From NCBI RefSeq assembly GCF_000820705.1, contig NZ_CCXI01000120.1, positions 1 through 61,901 on the forward strand: a stretch of DNA of 61,901 nt, read 5' to 3'. Positions 38,944-46,095 of the stretch are shown here, one piece after another. Under the pieces are notes generated by a model, which saw nothing but the letters and a program-made list of their open reading frames with translations, ran no database searches and had not been told where the DNA came from. The first letter of the stretch is position 1, and each line of letters begins with the position of its first letter. This DNA comes from Clostridium polynesiense (GTDB taxonomy: Bacteria > Bacillota > Clostridia > Clostridiales > Clostridiaceae). The translations under genes and the position numbers were made by a program.

Positions 38944-38972
38944 ATATTATCATTTCATTAACAATATGTCCA
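38944..38972 (-). promoter_or_regulatory. Promoter P2, polysaccharide type (TGGACA-N17-TAATAT)
   Basis: On the minus strand, -35 TGGACA (38967-38972), a 17-base spacer with TGTTAATgaAATG, and -10 TAATAT (38944-38949). It matches P1 and P3 and points into block B. Confidence 0.75.
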
Positions 38973-39075
38973 TATTTTAAAACTATGTTATTATCCAAAG
39001 TAGACATCATCAGTTAACCACTTTTTTGAACTAGAATTTCTTTTATCGTGTTATGGAGTAAAACAATATTAACCA

Positions 39076-39520
39076 GTGAAAATTAAGATTATAAAGACAA
39101 TAAATGCTTTTGGTAGCATTTGTTTTATTATCATTACTTTCTAGTTCAGTAATTAAAAATTAGTATGCAGTTACGCTCTAGATTCATTAGTATGTAATCG
39201 ATACTATAGAAAGGAAGAGAATATTTATTATTGAAATATCACATTTTACTAATCACTGTATAAAAACTCCAAAAAATATAATTTGAACAAACAATGAATA
39301 CTTTTAAGGCATTATAAAAAATCAGTAAATGATGATTCCAAAAGAATATATAGACAGCTAGCGGTGCTGAATGATGTATTTAAGAAAAAACCAATAGAGA
39401 AACATTAAACTTATACAGTCATATATAGAATATTATTCTTCTTAGAGAAAACAGCCAGTATAATATAGAAATATTAAAGTTACAAAAATTAAGGAGCAAT
39501 TGACAGAACTTATATTTAAG
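39076..39520 (+). pseudogene. LCP family remnant, decayed copy 2
   Basis: The start (CCAGTGAAAATTAA) matches that of LCP copy 1. After a stretch of lost sequence, residues RHYKKSVNDDSKRIYRQLAVLNDVFKK align with TYSRIRKSGNGDYERTDRQRDVLNEVFKK of copy 1, and NIEILKL with NIDILKL near the end. Many stops and deletions make it far more eroded than copy 1. It is divergent from P2 exactly as copy 1 is divergent from P1. Confidence 0.75.
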
Positions 39521-39521
39521 T

Positions 39522-39570
39522 AAAAAGACAGATATAAAAGCTTATATAAAGCTTTTATATCTGTCTTTTT
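39522..39570. terminator. Strong bidirectional terminator
   Basis: Perfect 22-bp inverted repeat (39522-39543 and 39549-39570) with a 5-base loop, A-run on one side and T-run on the other. It works for the LCP remnant (plus) and the sugar transferase gene (minus). Confidence 0.9.
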
Positions 39571-39664
39571 ATAAATATTTTTTATATATTTTTATATGTA
39601 TTTCAATTTGAGTTTAAACCCTAAATATATGTTTCTATTTCAACTAATAGTAAACAGCATATAT

Positions 39665-40324
39665 TTATCTAGCATGCTTGTCTCCTAAAAGAAGAAACGC
39701 TGTTTTAAAGATAAGTTTAATATCTATCCAAGTATTTCTTTCCTGAATATATTTAGCATCTAGTCTCATCCATTCTTCAAACCCTATATCATTTCTACCA
39801 CTTACCTGCCAATAGCATGTGAGTCCAGGCTTGGCAATAAACTTATTTAGCATCCATGGCTCAAACTCTTCAACTTCCTTTGGAAGATTAGGTCTTGGTC
39901 CTACTAGAGACATTTCCCCCTTCAGAACATTAAACAACTGAGGAAGCTCATCAATGCTTGTCTTTCTAATGAACCTTCCAACTTTAGTTACCCTTGGATC
40001 TTCCTTCATCTTAAACATAGGTCCTGACATTTCATTTTTATTCTGAAGCTCCTTAAGCTTTTCTTCCGCATTCTCAACCATTGAGCGGAATTTATACATT
40101 TTAAATTTCTCTCCGTTTTTCCCCACTCTGATTTGTGAAAATACTATAGGTCCCTTGGAATCTAGCTTAATAGCCACTGCCACAATTAACAGTATAGGAC
40201 TTAAGAAAACAATGCCTACTAAAGAACCAAGAATATCGATAATTCTTTTTAAAAAATAATAACCTACACCTTTGTTATCCCGAATCCTTTCTTCCTGCAA
40301 AACCAAAGGATTCGTATACCCCAT
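39665..40324 (-). CDS. Initiating sugar transferase (WcaJ/CpsE C-terminal type)
   Basis: A phosphoglycosyltransferase of about 219 aa with a hydrophobic re-entrant helix (SLVGIVFLSPILLIVAVAI), KFRSMVENAE, KTSIDELPQLFN with the catalytic DE, and MSLVGPRPNLP. It starts repeat-unit synthesis by moving a sugar phosphate to undecaprenyl phosphate. ATG at 40324 has GAGG ten bases upstream; a TTG nine bases earlier is an alternative. It stands alone between promoter P3 and a strong terminator, so it may serve blocks B and C, which lack such a gene. Confidence 0.9.
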   Translation of the reverse strand: MGYTNPLVLQEERIRDNKGVGYYFLKRIIDILGSLVGIVFLSPILLIVAVAIKLDSKGPIVFSQIRVGKNGEKFKMYKFRSMVENAEEKLKELQNKNEMSGPMFKMKEDPRVTKVGRFIRKTSIDELPQLFNVLKGEMSLVGPRPNLPKEVEEFEPWMLNKFIAKPGLTCYWQVSGRNDIGFEEWMRLDAKYIQERNTWIDIKLIFKTAFLLLGDKHAR

Positions 40325-40399
40325 TTCCTGCAAACCTCACACCAACTTTCCATTAAACGTAAAATTAACGCAATTAATGCATTTTGTATTCTTAACAAA

Positions 40400-40428
40400 A
40401 TGTTAGCATTCCATTAACTGTTTGTCCA
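40400..40428 (-). promoter_or_regulatory. Promoter P3, polysaccharide type (TGGACA-N17-TAACAT)
   Basis: On the minus strand, -35 TGGACA (40423-40428), a 17-base spacer with AGTTAATggAATG, and -10 TAACAT (40400-40405). It lies about 75 bases before the sugar transferase gene. It matches P1 and P2. Confidence 0.78.
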
Positions 40429-40591
40429 ATTCTCCAACCCTCATTATAACCATTTATAATCAGCTTAAGCTGTTAATCTCCATTTTTTAAGGAATATTGC
40501 AACTGTAATTTTTTTACTATATTTTTAATTAAACCTCAATTATCTCTTTATTCTAACTAAACAAATATAACTATTGTTCTACAACTGCGAA

Positions 40592-40625
40592 AAAAATCCT
40601 ATGATTTAATTCTCATAGGATTTTT
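40592..40625. terminator. Terminator after the YihY-like gene
   Basis: AAAAATCCTATGA (40592-40604) pairs perfectly with TCATAGGATTTTT (40613-40625), with a T-run on each strand. It ends the sigma factor-yihY transcript just past the stop codon at 40631. Confidence 0.85.
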
Positions 40626-40630
40626 AAAAT

Positions 40631-41476
40631 CTATATTACACTTTTCTTTTTAACCAGCAACGCATTTATCTCTCCGCCTATAAGTAATATAACCGAACTC
40701 AGGTACAGCCATGTAAGAAGTATAATTATAGCTCCTAAGCTTCCGTATAGCCTGGAGTAGTTTGCAAAGTTATTTACATAAAAGGAGAAACCAAGAGAGG
40801 TTATTAACCATCCCAAGGAAGCTGTTACTGCTCCGGGAAGAACTTCCATCCAGCCAAGCTTTTTTGAGGGTGCAAAGTGGTACAATGCCGCAAAGGTTAA
40901 AGTGATAAAAAATATTATCAATGCAAATCTCAAAAACTGCCATAATAAAAGCATAAAATCGTCAAAGGGCAGGTACTGCATCAATATCTTTTTAAAGACA
41001 TCACCTAAAACAAAGAAAAATAAAGCTGCTAAAATGGCTAGTGCAAAAGCTATGGTAGAAAAGATTGAAATTATTACAAGTTTAAAATATCCTCTTCTTT
41101 CGTCCTGATCATAAGCTTTATTTAAACCTCTGATAACTGCAGCTATACCTCTTGAAGCACTCCATATTGCAAAAAGGAGCGATGCAGGAAGAAGACCGCT
41201 TCCTTTTCCTTCTAACACCTCAACTACGGTGCTTTTTACTAAATCATAGGCGCTTGTGGGAAGTATGCTGTTTAAATAAGCAAGTACAGAATCACTGCTT
41301 AAAGTGCTTCTTCCTACTAAAGTCATTAAAAATATCAAAAAAGGAAAGAATGCTACTATGAGGCTGTATGCCAGTTGAGAAGCAAGCATGAATACATCAT
41401 CATCTTTAATCTTTTTAATTAAGAATATAATAAATCTAAAGAAACTCCATTTTTCTTTAGGATATTCCCTTTCCAT
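40631..41476 (-). CDS. YihY/BrkB family (UPF0761) membrane protein
   Basis: A 281-aa membrane protein with about six hydrophobic segments: FMLASQLAYSLIVAFFPFLIFL near the N-terminus, FAIWSASRGIAAVIRGLNKAYD in the middle, and YGSLGAIIILLTWLYLSS near the end, all typical of the YihY family. Its biochemical role is not established. ATG at 41476 has AAGGGA nine bases upstream. It follows the sigma factor gene by about 85 bases with no terminator between, so it is probably co-transcribed and under the same SOS-type promoter. Confidence 0.88.
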   Translation of the reverse strand: MEREYPKEKWSFFRFIIFLIKKIKDDDVFMLASQLAYSLIVAFFPFLIFLMTLVGRSTLSSDSVLAYLNSILPTSAYDLVKSTVVEVLEGKGSGLLPASLLFAIWSASRGIAAVIRGLNKAYDQDERRGYFKLVIISIFSTIAFALAILAALFFFVLGDVFKKILMQYLPFDDFMLLLWQFLRFALIIFFITLTFAALYHFAPSKKLGWMEVLPGAVTASLGWLITSLGFSFYVNNFANYSRLYGSLGAIIILLTWLYLSSVILLIGGEINALLVKKKSVI

Positions 41477-41561
41477 AAATATCATTCCCTTCAAGGCTCT
41501 TTGGTAATTGTATTATGTACTAAACCACCTAACCTCCGTTAAATGGTTCAGGCTATTACTA

Positions 41562-42116
41562 TTATACTATATACTTTCTTATTTTATTAATTAAAGAATT
41601 TTTAAAATTGTAAACCTTTCGGTAACTGATGTCTTTTTTCTCTGCATATTCCGTAAGACCTCCATGTTTTTTCCCAAAAGCATAGTATAAAAGTTCTTTT
41701 TCTTCTTCTGTTAATTTTTCAAGAGCCTTTCTAAGCTTTAGTTTTAGATCTTTTTCAATGACGTATTCTTCTAAATTAAAATCCATGGATATGTGAGCTT
41801 CTAATTCAAAACCATCCTCCTGAACTTCATTAAGGCTTTTTACATAGTTTTCTCTGCATTTTCCTCTGATTAAGTACCTGAAATTGTTTACTACAGCGGT
41901 TTTAACATAGGCAGAAAAATTTGTATTTCTTTCAGGATTGTATTTTTCTATTGCCTCTAAAACGCTCTTTACCCCTGTTTGCCTAAGATCCTCGTCACCG
42001 TAGCCTATGATGAAAACCTTAGAGCTTGCCTTGTAAATTAAAGGCATATACCTGTTTAGTATTTCTTCTTTGGCAGATTTGTCACCTTTCTTAGCCCTCT
42101 TTATAATCTCTTGCAT
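41562..42116 (-). CDS. Sigma-70 family factor, TcdR/UviA-like size and layout
   Basis: A 184-aa protein with sigma region 2 (about residues 10-85: YMPLIYKASSKVFI, DLRQTGVKSVLEAIEKYN, FSAYVKTAVVNNFRYLIRG) and region 4 (about 125-184: LEKLTEEEKELLYYAF, then a helix-turn-helix TEYAEKKDISYRKVYNFKNSL). Region 3 is absent. Size and layout resemble the clostridial group 5 factors (TcdR, BotR, TetR, UviA). AGGGGGG lies six bases before ATG. Its promoter contains a LexA box, as expected for a UviA-like, damage-inducible factor. No anti-sigma gene is adjacent. The subgroup is inference. Confidence 0.82.
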   Translation of the reverse strand: MQEIIKRAKKGDKSAKEEILNRYMPLIYKASSKVFIIGYGDEDLRQTGVKSVLEAIEKYNPERNTNFSAYVKTAVVNNFRYLIRGKCRENYVKSLNEVQEDGFELEAHISMDFNLEEYVIEKDLKLKLRKALEKLTEEEKELLYYAFGKKHGGLTEYAEKKDISYRKVYNFKNSLINKIRKYIV

Positions 42117-42151
42117 ACTTAACCCCCCTTGAAGTCTTTCCTATTAATCCC

Positions 42152-42180
42152 ATTATAACCGAACATATGTTCTATGTAAA
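42152..42180 (-). promoter_or_regulatory. Promoter of the sigma factor gene (TTTACA-N17-TATAAT)
   Basis: On the minus strand, -35 TTTACA (42175-42180), a 17-base spacer, and a perfect -10 TATAAT (42152-42157), about 36 bases before the sigma factor start codon. The spacer holds the LexA box. Confidence 0.82.
42161..42172. promoter_or_regulatory. LexA (SOS) operator
   Basis: GAACATATGTTC is a perfect 12-bp palindrome preceded by C, matching the Gram-positive LexA/DinR consensus CGAAC-N4-GTTC-type. It sits exactly between the -35 and -10 of the sigma factor promoter, where LexA would block RNA polymerase until DNA damage. Confidence 0.85.
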
Positions 42181-42273
42181 TAAAAATATTATATGAGATT
42201 TAATAATTAAGTATGCAGAAATGTATATATTTTTTATATTTTCTCTTATTTATTCAATATGAGAACCGGTACA

Positions 42274-42302
42274 TTGACATATAAAAAACAGGGTGGTATA
42301 AT
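42274..42302 (+). promoter_or_regulatory. Consensus SigA promoter of the thiamin operon
   Basis: TTGACA (42274-42279), a 17-base spacer and TATAAT (42297-42302) are both perfect matches to the housekeeping consensus. The start site would fall at about 42309, just before the first TPP riboswitch. Confidence 0.9.
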
Positions 42303-42313
42303 AAAACAAATTT

Positions 42314-42402
42314 CAGGGGAGCTTGTAAAGCAGGCTGAGAGGAAGTTATCTAACTTCGACCCTTAAACCTGATGCGGATAATGCCGCCGTAGGAAGTCAT
42401 AG
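42314..42402 (+). ncRNA. TPP riboswitch 1 (THI box)
   Basis: Conserved elements are in order: AGGGGAGC, GCAGGCTGAGAGGAAG, GACCCTT, ACCTGATGCGGATAATGCC and CGTAGGAAG. It binds thiamin diphosphate and, with the terminator at 42416-42447, turns off transcription into thiW when the cofactor is plentiful. Confidence 0.97.
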
Positions 42403-42415
42403 TTTGATTTTTCCC

Positions 42416-42449
42416 GGAGACACCAAATCAGGTGTCTCCTGTTTTTTTT
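42416..42449 (+). terminator. Riboswitch-controlled terminator 1
   Basis: GGAGACACC (42416-42424) pairs with GGTGTCTCC (42431-42439), followed by a run of eight T with one G. It is the expression platform of TPP riboswitch 1. Confidence 0.92.
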
Positions 42450-42471
42450 ACTCATTTTGAAAGGATGTGAA

Positions 42472-42655
42472 AGCAGTAAGCAGGGTTAGTCCCTGCCGGG
42501 CAGAGGGGGAGCGCCCTGTGCCTTGTATAACAGCGATGGGAAGCCGTGTTCCGGCGTGAGAGGAGACCACTAAGTCTCGACCGAACTTTCCGGGCAGATA
42601 ACTATGCTTTATCTATGCCCATTTTGGGAAAGCGACGCTGTTGTTGCCGTTTTCT
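42472..42655 (+). ncRNA. Unidentified GC-rich structured RNA element upstream of thiW
   Basis: About 180 bases with clearly higher GC than their surroundings and no supported reading frame. Visible helices: GCAGGG/CCCTGC (42480-42496); GGGC/GCCC (42498-42516); a closing stem AACAGCG/CGCTGTT (42529-42535 with 42636-42642) enclosing GCCG/CGGC (42543-42555), GAGAC/GTCTC (42563-42578) and GGGCAGATAA/TTATCTATGCCC (42592-42620). This is a multibranch fold like those of riboswitches. It lacks the THI box and the cobalamin CCGCCACTG box. It follows terminator 1 and precedes the thiW ribosome site. I cannot name the class. Confidence 0.55.
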
Positions 42656-42683
42656 CTATACTATTTCAAAGGAGTTTTATACA

Positions 42684-43202
42684 ATGAAAAAAAATAATAT
42701 TAAAAAACTAGCCATGGCAGGCATACTATGTGCTATAGCCGTTGTAGGAAGCTTATTTTCTTTTCCGGTGTTTGGAAGTAAATGTGCACCTGTTCAGCAC
42801 ATGGTAAATATTATTTGTGCGGTACTTCTCGGTCCCGCTTACGGCGTGGGGGTTGCATTTGCTGCAAGTTTGATAAGAAATCTAATGGGACTTGGAAGCT
42901 TGATGGCTTTTCCCGGAAGCATGTTCGGTGCTTTTCTTTGCGGGCTTGCTTATTGGAAAACAAAAAGCCTGTCACTGACTCTACTGGCAGAAGTCTTTGG
43001 AACTGCTATTTTAGGCGGGCTTTCTGCTTATCCCGTTGCAATCCTCTTTATGGGAAAAAGTGCCGGTGATATTGCTTTTTATGCTTATATCATTCCCTTT
43101 CTTATTTCTACCGTTGGCGGTTCGATTTTGTCCGGTGTACTGATTTACTCATTACAAAAAGCAGGAGCATTAAAAATGATACATAGCAGCTCAGAGCAGT
43201 AA
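42684..43202 (+). CDS. thiW: ThiW, substrate-binding subunit of an ECF thiazole transporter
   Basis: A 172-aa membrane protein with about five hydrophobic segments and the ThiW hallmarks: FPVFGSKCAPVQHMVNIICAVLLG and SLMAFPGSMFGAFLCGL. It is the S-component that imports the thiazole precursor of thiamin with a shared ECF energising module encoded elsewhere. AAAGGAG lies nine bases before ATG 42684; an open frame continues upstream through the structured RNA but has no ribosome site. It is controlled by TPP riboswitch 1. Confidence 0.93.
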   Translation: MKKNNIKKLAMAGILCAIAVVGSLFSFPVFGSKCAPVQHMVNIICAVLLGPAYGVGVAFAASLIRNLMGLGSLMAFPGSMFGAFLCGLAYWKTKSLSLTLLAEVFGTAILGGLSAYPVAILFMGKSAGDIAFYAYIIPFLISTVGGSILSGVLIYSLQKAGALKMIHSSSEQ

Positions 43203-43248
43203 GAAAAGATAACTGTTCTGATTTCTGTGTAAATAAATAATTTATATA

Positions 43249-43334
43249 CAGGGGAGCTTGTAAAAGCAGGCTGAGAGGAAGCTGTAAGGTTTCGACCCTT
43301 TACCTGATACGGATAATGCCGTCGTAGGGAGCAT
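43249..43334 (+). ncRNA. TPP riboswitch 2 (THI box)
   Basis: The elements AGGGGAGC, GCAGGCTGAGAGGAAG, GACCCTTTACCTGATACGGATAATGCC (in parts) and CGTAGGGAGC are present. It lies about 46 bases after thiW and controls cytX and the following thi genes separately from thiW. Confidence 0.97.
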
Positions 43335-43351
43335 ATTACGTTTCCTTGATT

Positions 43352-43387
43352 AGGAGAGTTACCCAAACAGGTGACTCCCCTCTTTTA
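43352..43387 (+). terminator. Riboswitch-controlled terminator 2
   Basis: AGGAGAGTTACC (43352-43363) pairs imperfectly with GGTGACTCCCCT (43370-43381), followed by a T-rich run. It is the expression platform of TPP riboswitch 2. Confidence 0.85.
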
Positions 43388-43412
43388 TTTTCCCCTGAGA
43401 AAGAAGGACAGT

Positions 43413-44585
43413 ATGGAAAACAAAAAAACATCAGTATTCTCAAATGGACTGATTTGGTTCGGTGCAGCAGTATCTATCGCGGAAATCCTCACCGGAACTT
43501 TGCTTGCACCTCTTGGCTTTGCTAAGGGTATTGCAGCAATTCTTATAGGTCATTTAATCGGCTGTATACTTCTGTACCTTTCAGGTCTTATAGGAGGTAA
43601 AACTGAAAAAAGCGCAATGGAAACTGTTAAAATGTCATTTGGTGAAAAAGGTTCTCTGCTTTTTTCCTCTCTAAATGTTTTACAGCTGGTAGGCTGGACT
43701 GCAGTTATGATTGTCAGCGGAGCAGCAGCAGCAAATGCTGTTATAAGTATTGGAGGAGGTTGGGTTTGGAGCCTTATTATCGGCGCTTTAATCATAGTAT
43801 GGGTGATTATCGGAATTAAAAATCTAGATAAGCTTAATATTATAGCTATGTGTGCATTGTTTATACTTACAATTGTTTTGAGCACAGTGATCTTCAGAGG
43901 AAATTCAGCTGTGAGTGTTTCTGAAACCTTAAGCTTTGGCGCTGCAGTGGAACTATCCGTAGCTATGCCCCTTTCATGGCTTCCATTAATTTCAGATTAC
44001 ACAAGAGCTGCAAAGAAACCCAATGCAGCCTCAGCAGTAAGCTCAATTGTATATTTCATTGTAAGCTCATGGATGTATGTCATAGGTCTTGGTGCCGCTC
44101 TTTTTGCAGGAGAAAGCGACATAGTAACTATTATGATTAAAGCAGGAATGGGCATAATTGCACTTATTATTATTATATTTTCTACCGTTACAACAACCTT
44201 CCTTGATGTTTATTCAGCGGGAGTCAGCAGTGTCAGCGTTTCATCAAAATTAAAGGAAAAGCCTGCAGCTATTGTGGTTTGTATTTTAGGTACTATACTT
44301 GCTATATTTACTCCTATTACACAGTTTGAAGATTTCCTTTACCTCATCGGCTCAGTGTTTGCCCCAATGATCGCTATTCAAATCGTGGACTTTTTCATTA
44401 TTAAAAAGGATGTATCAAAGGAAAAAGCGGATATTAAAAATCTTGTAATATGGCTAATAGGATTTATAACATATCGTATATTTTTACATATTGACACACC
44501 TCTTGGAAATACATTTCCTGTTATGATAATTACCGCAGTGCTATGCTATGGCTTTCACAGGATAAAAGGTATTAATCAAAAATAG
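43413..44585 (+). CDS. cytX: CytX, putative hydroxymethylpyrimidine transporter
   Basis: A 390-aa NCS1-family (cytosine permease-like) membrane protein with about twelve hydrophobic segments. Its TPP riboswitch and its place before thiM/thiE/thiD match CytX, which imports the pyrimidine precursor (HMP) of thiamin. ATG 43413 follows AAGAAGGA; the frame extends upstream into the terminator but without a ribosome site. Confidence 0.9.
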   Translation: MENKKTSVFSNGLIWFGAAVSIAEILTGTLLAPLGFAKGIAAILIGHLIGCILLYLSGLIGGKTEKSAMETVKMSFGEKGSLLFSSLNVLQLVGWTAVMIVSGAAAANAVISIGGGWVWSLIIGALIIVWVIIGIKNLDKLNIIAMCALFILTIVLSTVIFRGNSAVSVSETLSFGAAVELSVAMPLSWLPLISDYTRAAKKPNAASAVSSIVYFIVSSWMYVIGLGAALFAGESDIVTIMIKAGMGIIALIIIIFSTVTTTFLDVYSAGVSSVSVSSKLKEKPAAIVVCILGTILAIFTPITQFEDFLYLIGSVFAPMIAIQIVDFFIIKKDVSKEKADIKNLVIWLIGFITYRIFLHIDTPLGNTFPVMIITAVLCYGFHRIKGINQK

Positions 44586-44610
44586 TGCGTTTATTGAAAG
44601 GATTGTAATT

Positions 44611-45432
44611 ATGTTAAAGGATATTCTTGAAAATGTAAGAGAAAAATGTCCAATTATTCACAGCATCACAAACTATGTTACGGCAAGGGACTGTGCAAAT
44701 ATCCTCCTTGCTTGCGGAGCATCACCTATTATGGCAGATGACAGGGATGAGGTTGAAGAAATCACCTCTATTTGCTCCGGTCTTAATATCAACATCGGAA
44801 CACTTAATCAAAGGACTATTCCCTCAATGATTGCCGCAGGGAAAAAATCCAATGAACTTGGACATCCTGTTCTCCTGGACCCTGTGGGAGCAGGTGCCTC
44901 CACTCTGCGTACAGAAGCAGCCTTAGAGCTGATGGATAAAATTAAATTTACGGTAATAAGAGGTAATATTTCAGAAATTAAAGCTTTAGCTTCAGGATAC
45001 AGAACTACAAAAGGTGTTGATGCAGATGCTGCAGACAGGGTTACTGAAGAAAATCTTGATAGTATCACAGCTTTTGCTAAAGGATTTTCCAGGAAAACCG
45101 GTGCAGTTATTGCAATTACCGGTGCTATTGACATCGTTGCAGACAAGGATAAAGCTTACTGCATTAGAAACGGCCATCCAATGATGAGCAGCATTACCGG
45201 AACGGGATGTCAGCTTTCTGCACTGACCACCGCTTTTATTGCGGCAAATAAAGACAATGTCCTTGAAGCTGCCGCTGCGGCTCTGTGTGCTATGGGAATC
45301 TGCGGTGAAAAGGCCTATGCTCGTATGACAGAGCTTGACGGAAATTCCTCTTATGGTAATTACATCATTGATGCAGTTTACAATCTTACTCCTAAGGATC
45401 TGGAAGGAGGTTCCAAATATGAAGTGCGATAA
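44611..45432 (+). CDS. thiM: Hydroxyethylthiazole kinase
   Basis: A 273-aa ribokinase-fold enzyme phosphorylating 4-methyl-5-hydroxyethylthiazole for salvage. It has HSITNYVTARDCAN, GASPIMADDRDEVEEI, LLDPVGAGAS and GTGCQLSALT, all typical of ThiM. AAAGGA precedes the ATG. It overlaps thiE by 14 bases. Its substrate would be imported by ThiW. Confidence 0.95.
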   Translation: MLKDILENVREKCPIIHSITNYVTARDCANILLACGASPIMADDRDEVEEITSICSGLNINIGTLNQRTIPSMIAAGKKSNELGHPVLLDPVGAGASTLRTEAALELMDKIKFTVIRGNISEIKALASGYRTTKGVDADAADRVTEENLDSITAFAKGFSRKTGAVIAITGAIDIVADKDKAYCIRNGHPMMSSITGTGCQLSALTTAFIAANKDNVLEAAAAALCAMGICGEKAYARMTELDGNSSYGNYIIDAVYNLTPKDLEGGSKYEVR

Positions 45433-46060
45433 AAAATCAATGATGCTTTATGCAGTTACCGACGGCGCCTGGGTGGGAAAGCAAAGCTTGTATGAACAGG
45501 TGGAATCTGCTCTAAAGGGTGGTGTCACCTGTGTTCAGCTTCGGGAAAAAGAGCTGGATGAAGCTGAATTCCTTGCGGAAGCTATAAAAATTCGTGAGCT
45601 TTGTAATAATTATCATGTACCCTTTATAATCAATGACAATGTAGATATAGCCATAAAATCCGGTGCCGACGGAATCCATGTAGGCCAGAAGGATATGACA
45701 GCTTCTGATGTTCGTCAGCGTATCGGAGACCATATGATTCTGGGTGTATCAGCCCACAGCGTAGAAGAAGCGGTGGAGGCAGTAAAAAACGGTGCAGATT
45801 ATCTTGGAGCAGGGGCTGTATTTTCTACTTCTACAAAGCATGATGTGGTAGGACTCTCTCAGGAAACCCTTCAGGAAATATGCAGTTCCGTTAAAGTTCC
45901 TGTGGTGGCAATCGGCGGTATAAATAAAAATAATATAGTCAAGCTTTCAGGAACCGGTGTAGACGGTGTTGCTTTGGTATCCGCCATATTTTCTGCTGAT
46001 GATATTGAAGAGGAATGCCGTGAACTGCTTTCTCTTTCAAAAAATATGGTAAATGAATAA
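45419..46060 (+). CDS. thiE: Thiamin-phosphate synthase
   Basis: A 213-aa TIM-barrel enzyme joining HMP diphosphate and thiazole phosphate to thiamin phosphate. It has YAVTDGAWVGK, CVQLREKEL, INDNVDIAIKSGADGIHVGQ and AIGGINKNN. ATG 45419 is set by AAGGAGG upstream and lies inside the end of thiM; in-frame codons further up have no ribosome site. Confidence 0.95.
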   Translation: MKCDKKSMMLYAVTDGAWVGKQSLYEQVESALKGGVTCVQLREKELDEAEFLAEAIKIRELCNNYHVPFIINDNVDIAIKSGADGIHVGQKDMTASDVRQRIGDHMILGVSAHSVEEAVEAVKNGADYLGAGAVFSTSTKHDVVGLSQETLQEICSSVKVPVVAIGGINKNNIVKLSGTGVDGVALVSAIFSADDIEEECRELLSLSKNMVNE

Positions 46061-46095
46061 ATATAATAAGCAACAGCAAAGGAGATGTTATTTCA

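Noticed and set aside
42472-42655. Cobalamin riboswitch, tRNA, RNase P or SRP RNA in place of an unknown RNA
   Set aside because: The B12 box (CCGCCACTG type), tRNA arm motifs, the RNase P core and the SRP tetraloop region were looked for and are not visible. A covariance-model search is needed to settle the class.
42546-42683. Upstream in-frame extension of thiW (46 extra codons)
   Set aside because: The extension has no ribosome site, an odd Arg/Cys-rich composition, and overlaps the foldable GC-rich RNA. ATG 42684 has AAAGGAG upstream and gives a normal ThiW length.
43371-43412. Upstream extension of cytX
   Set aside because: It runs through the riboswitch terminator; ATG 43413 has a proper ribosome site.
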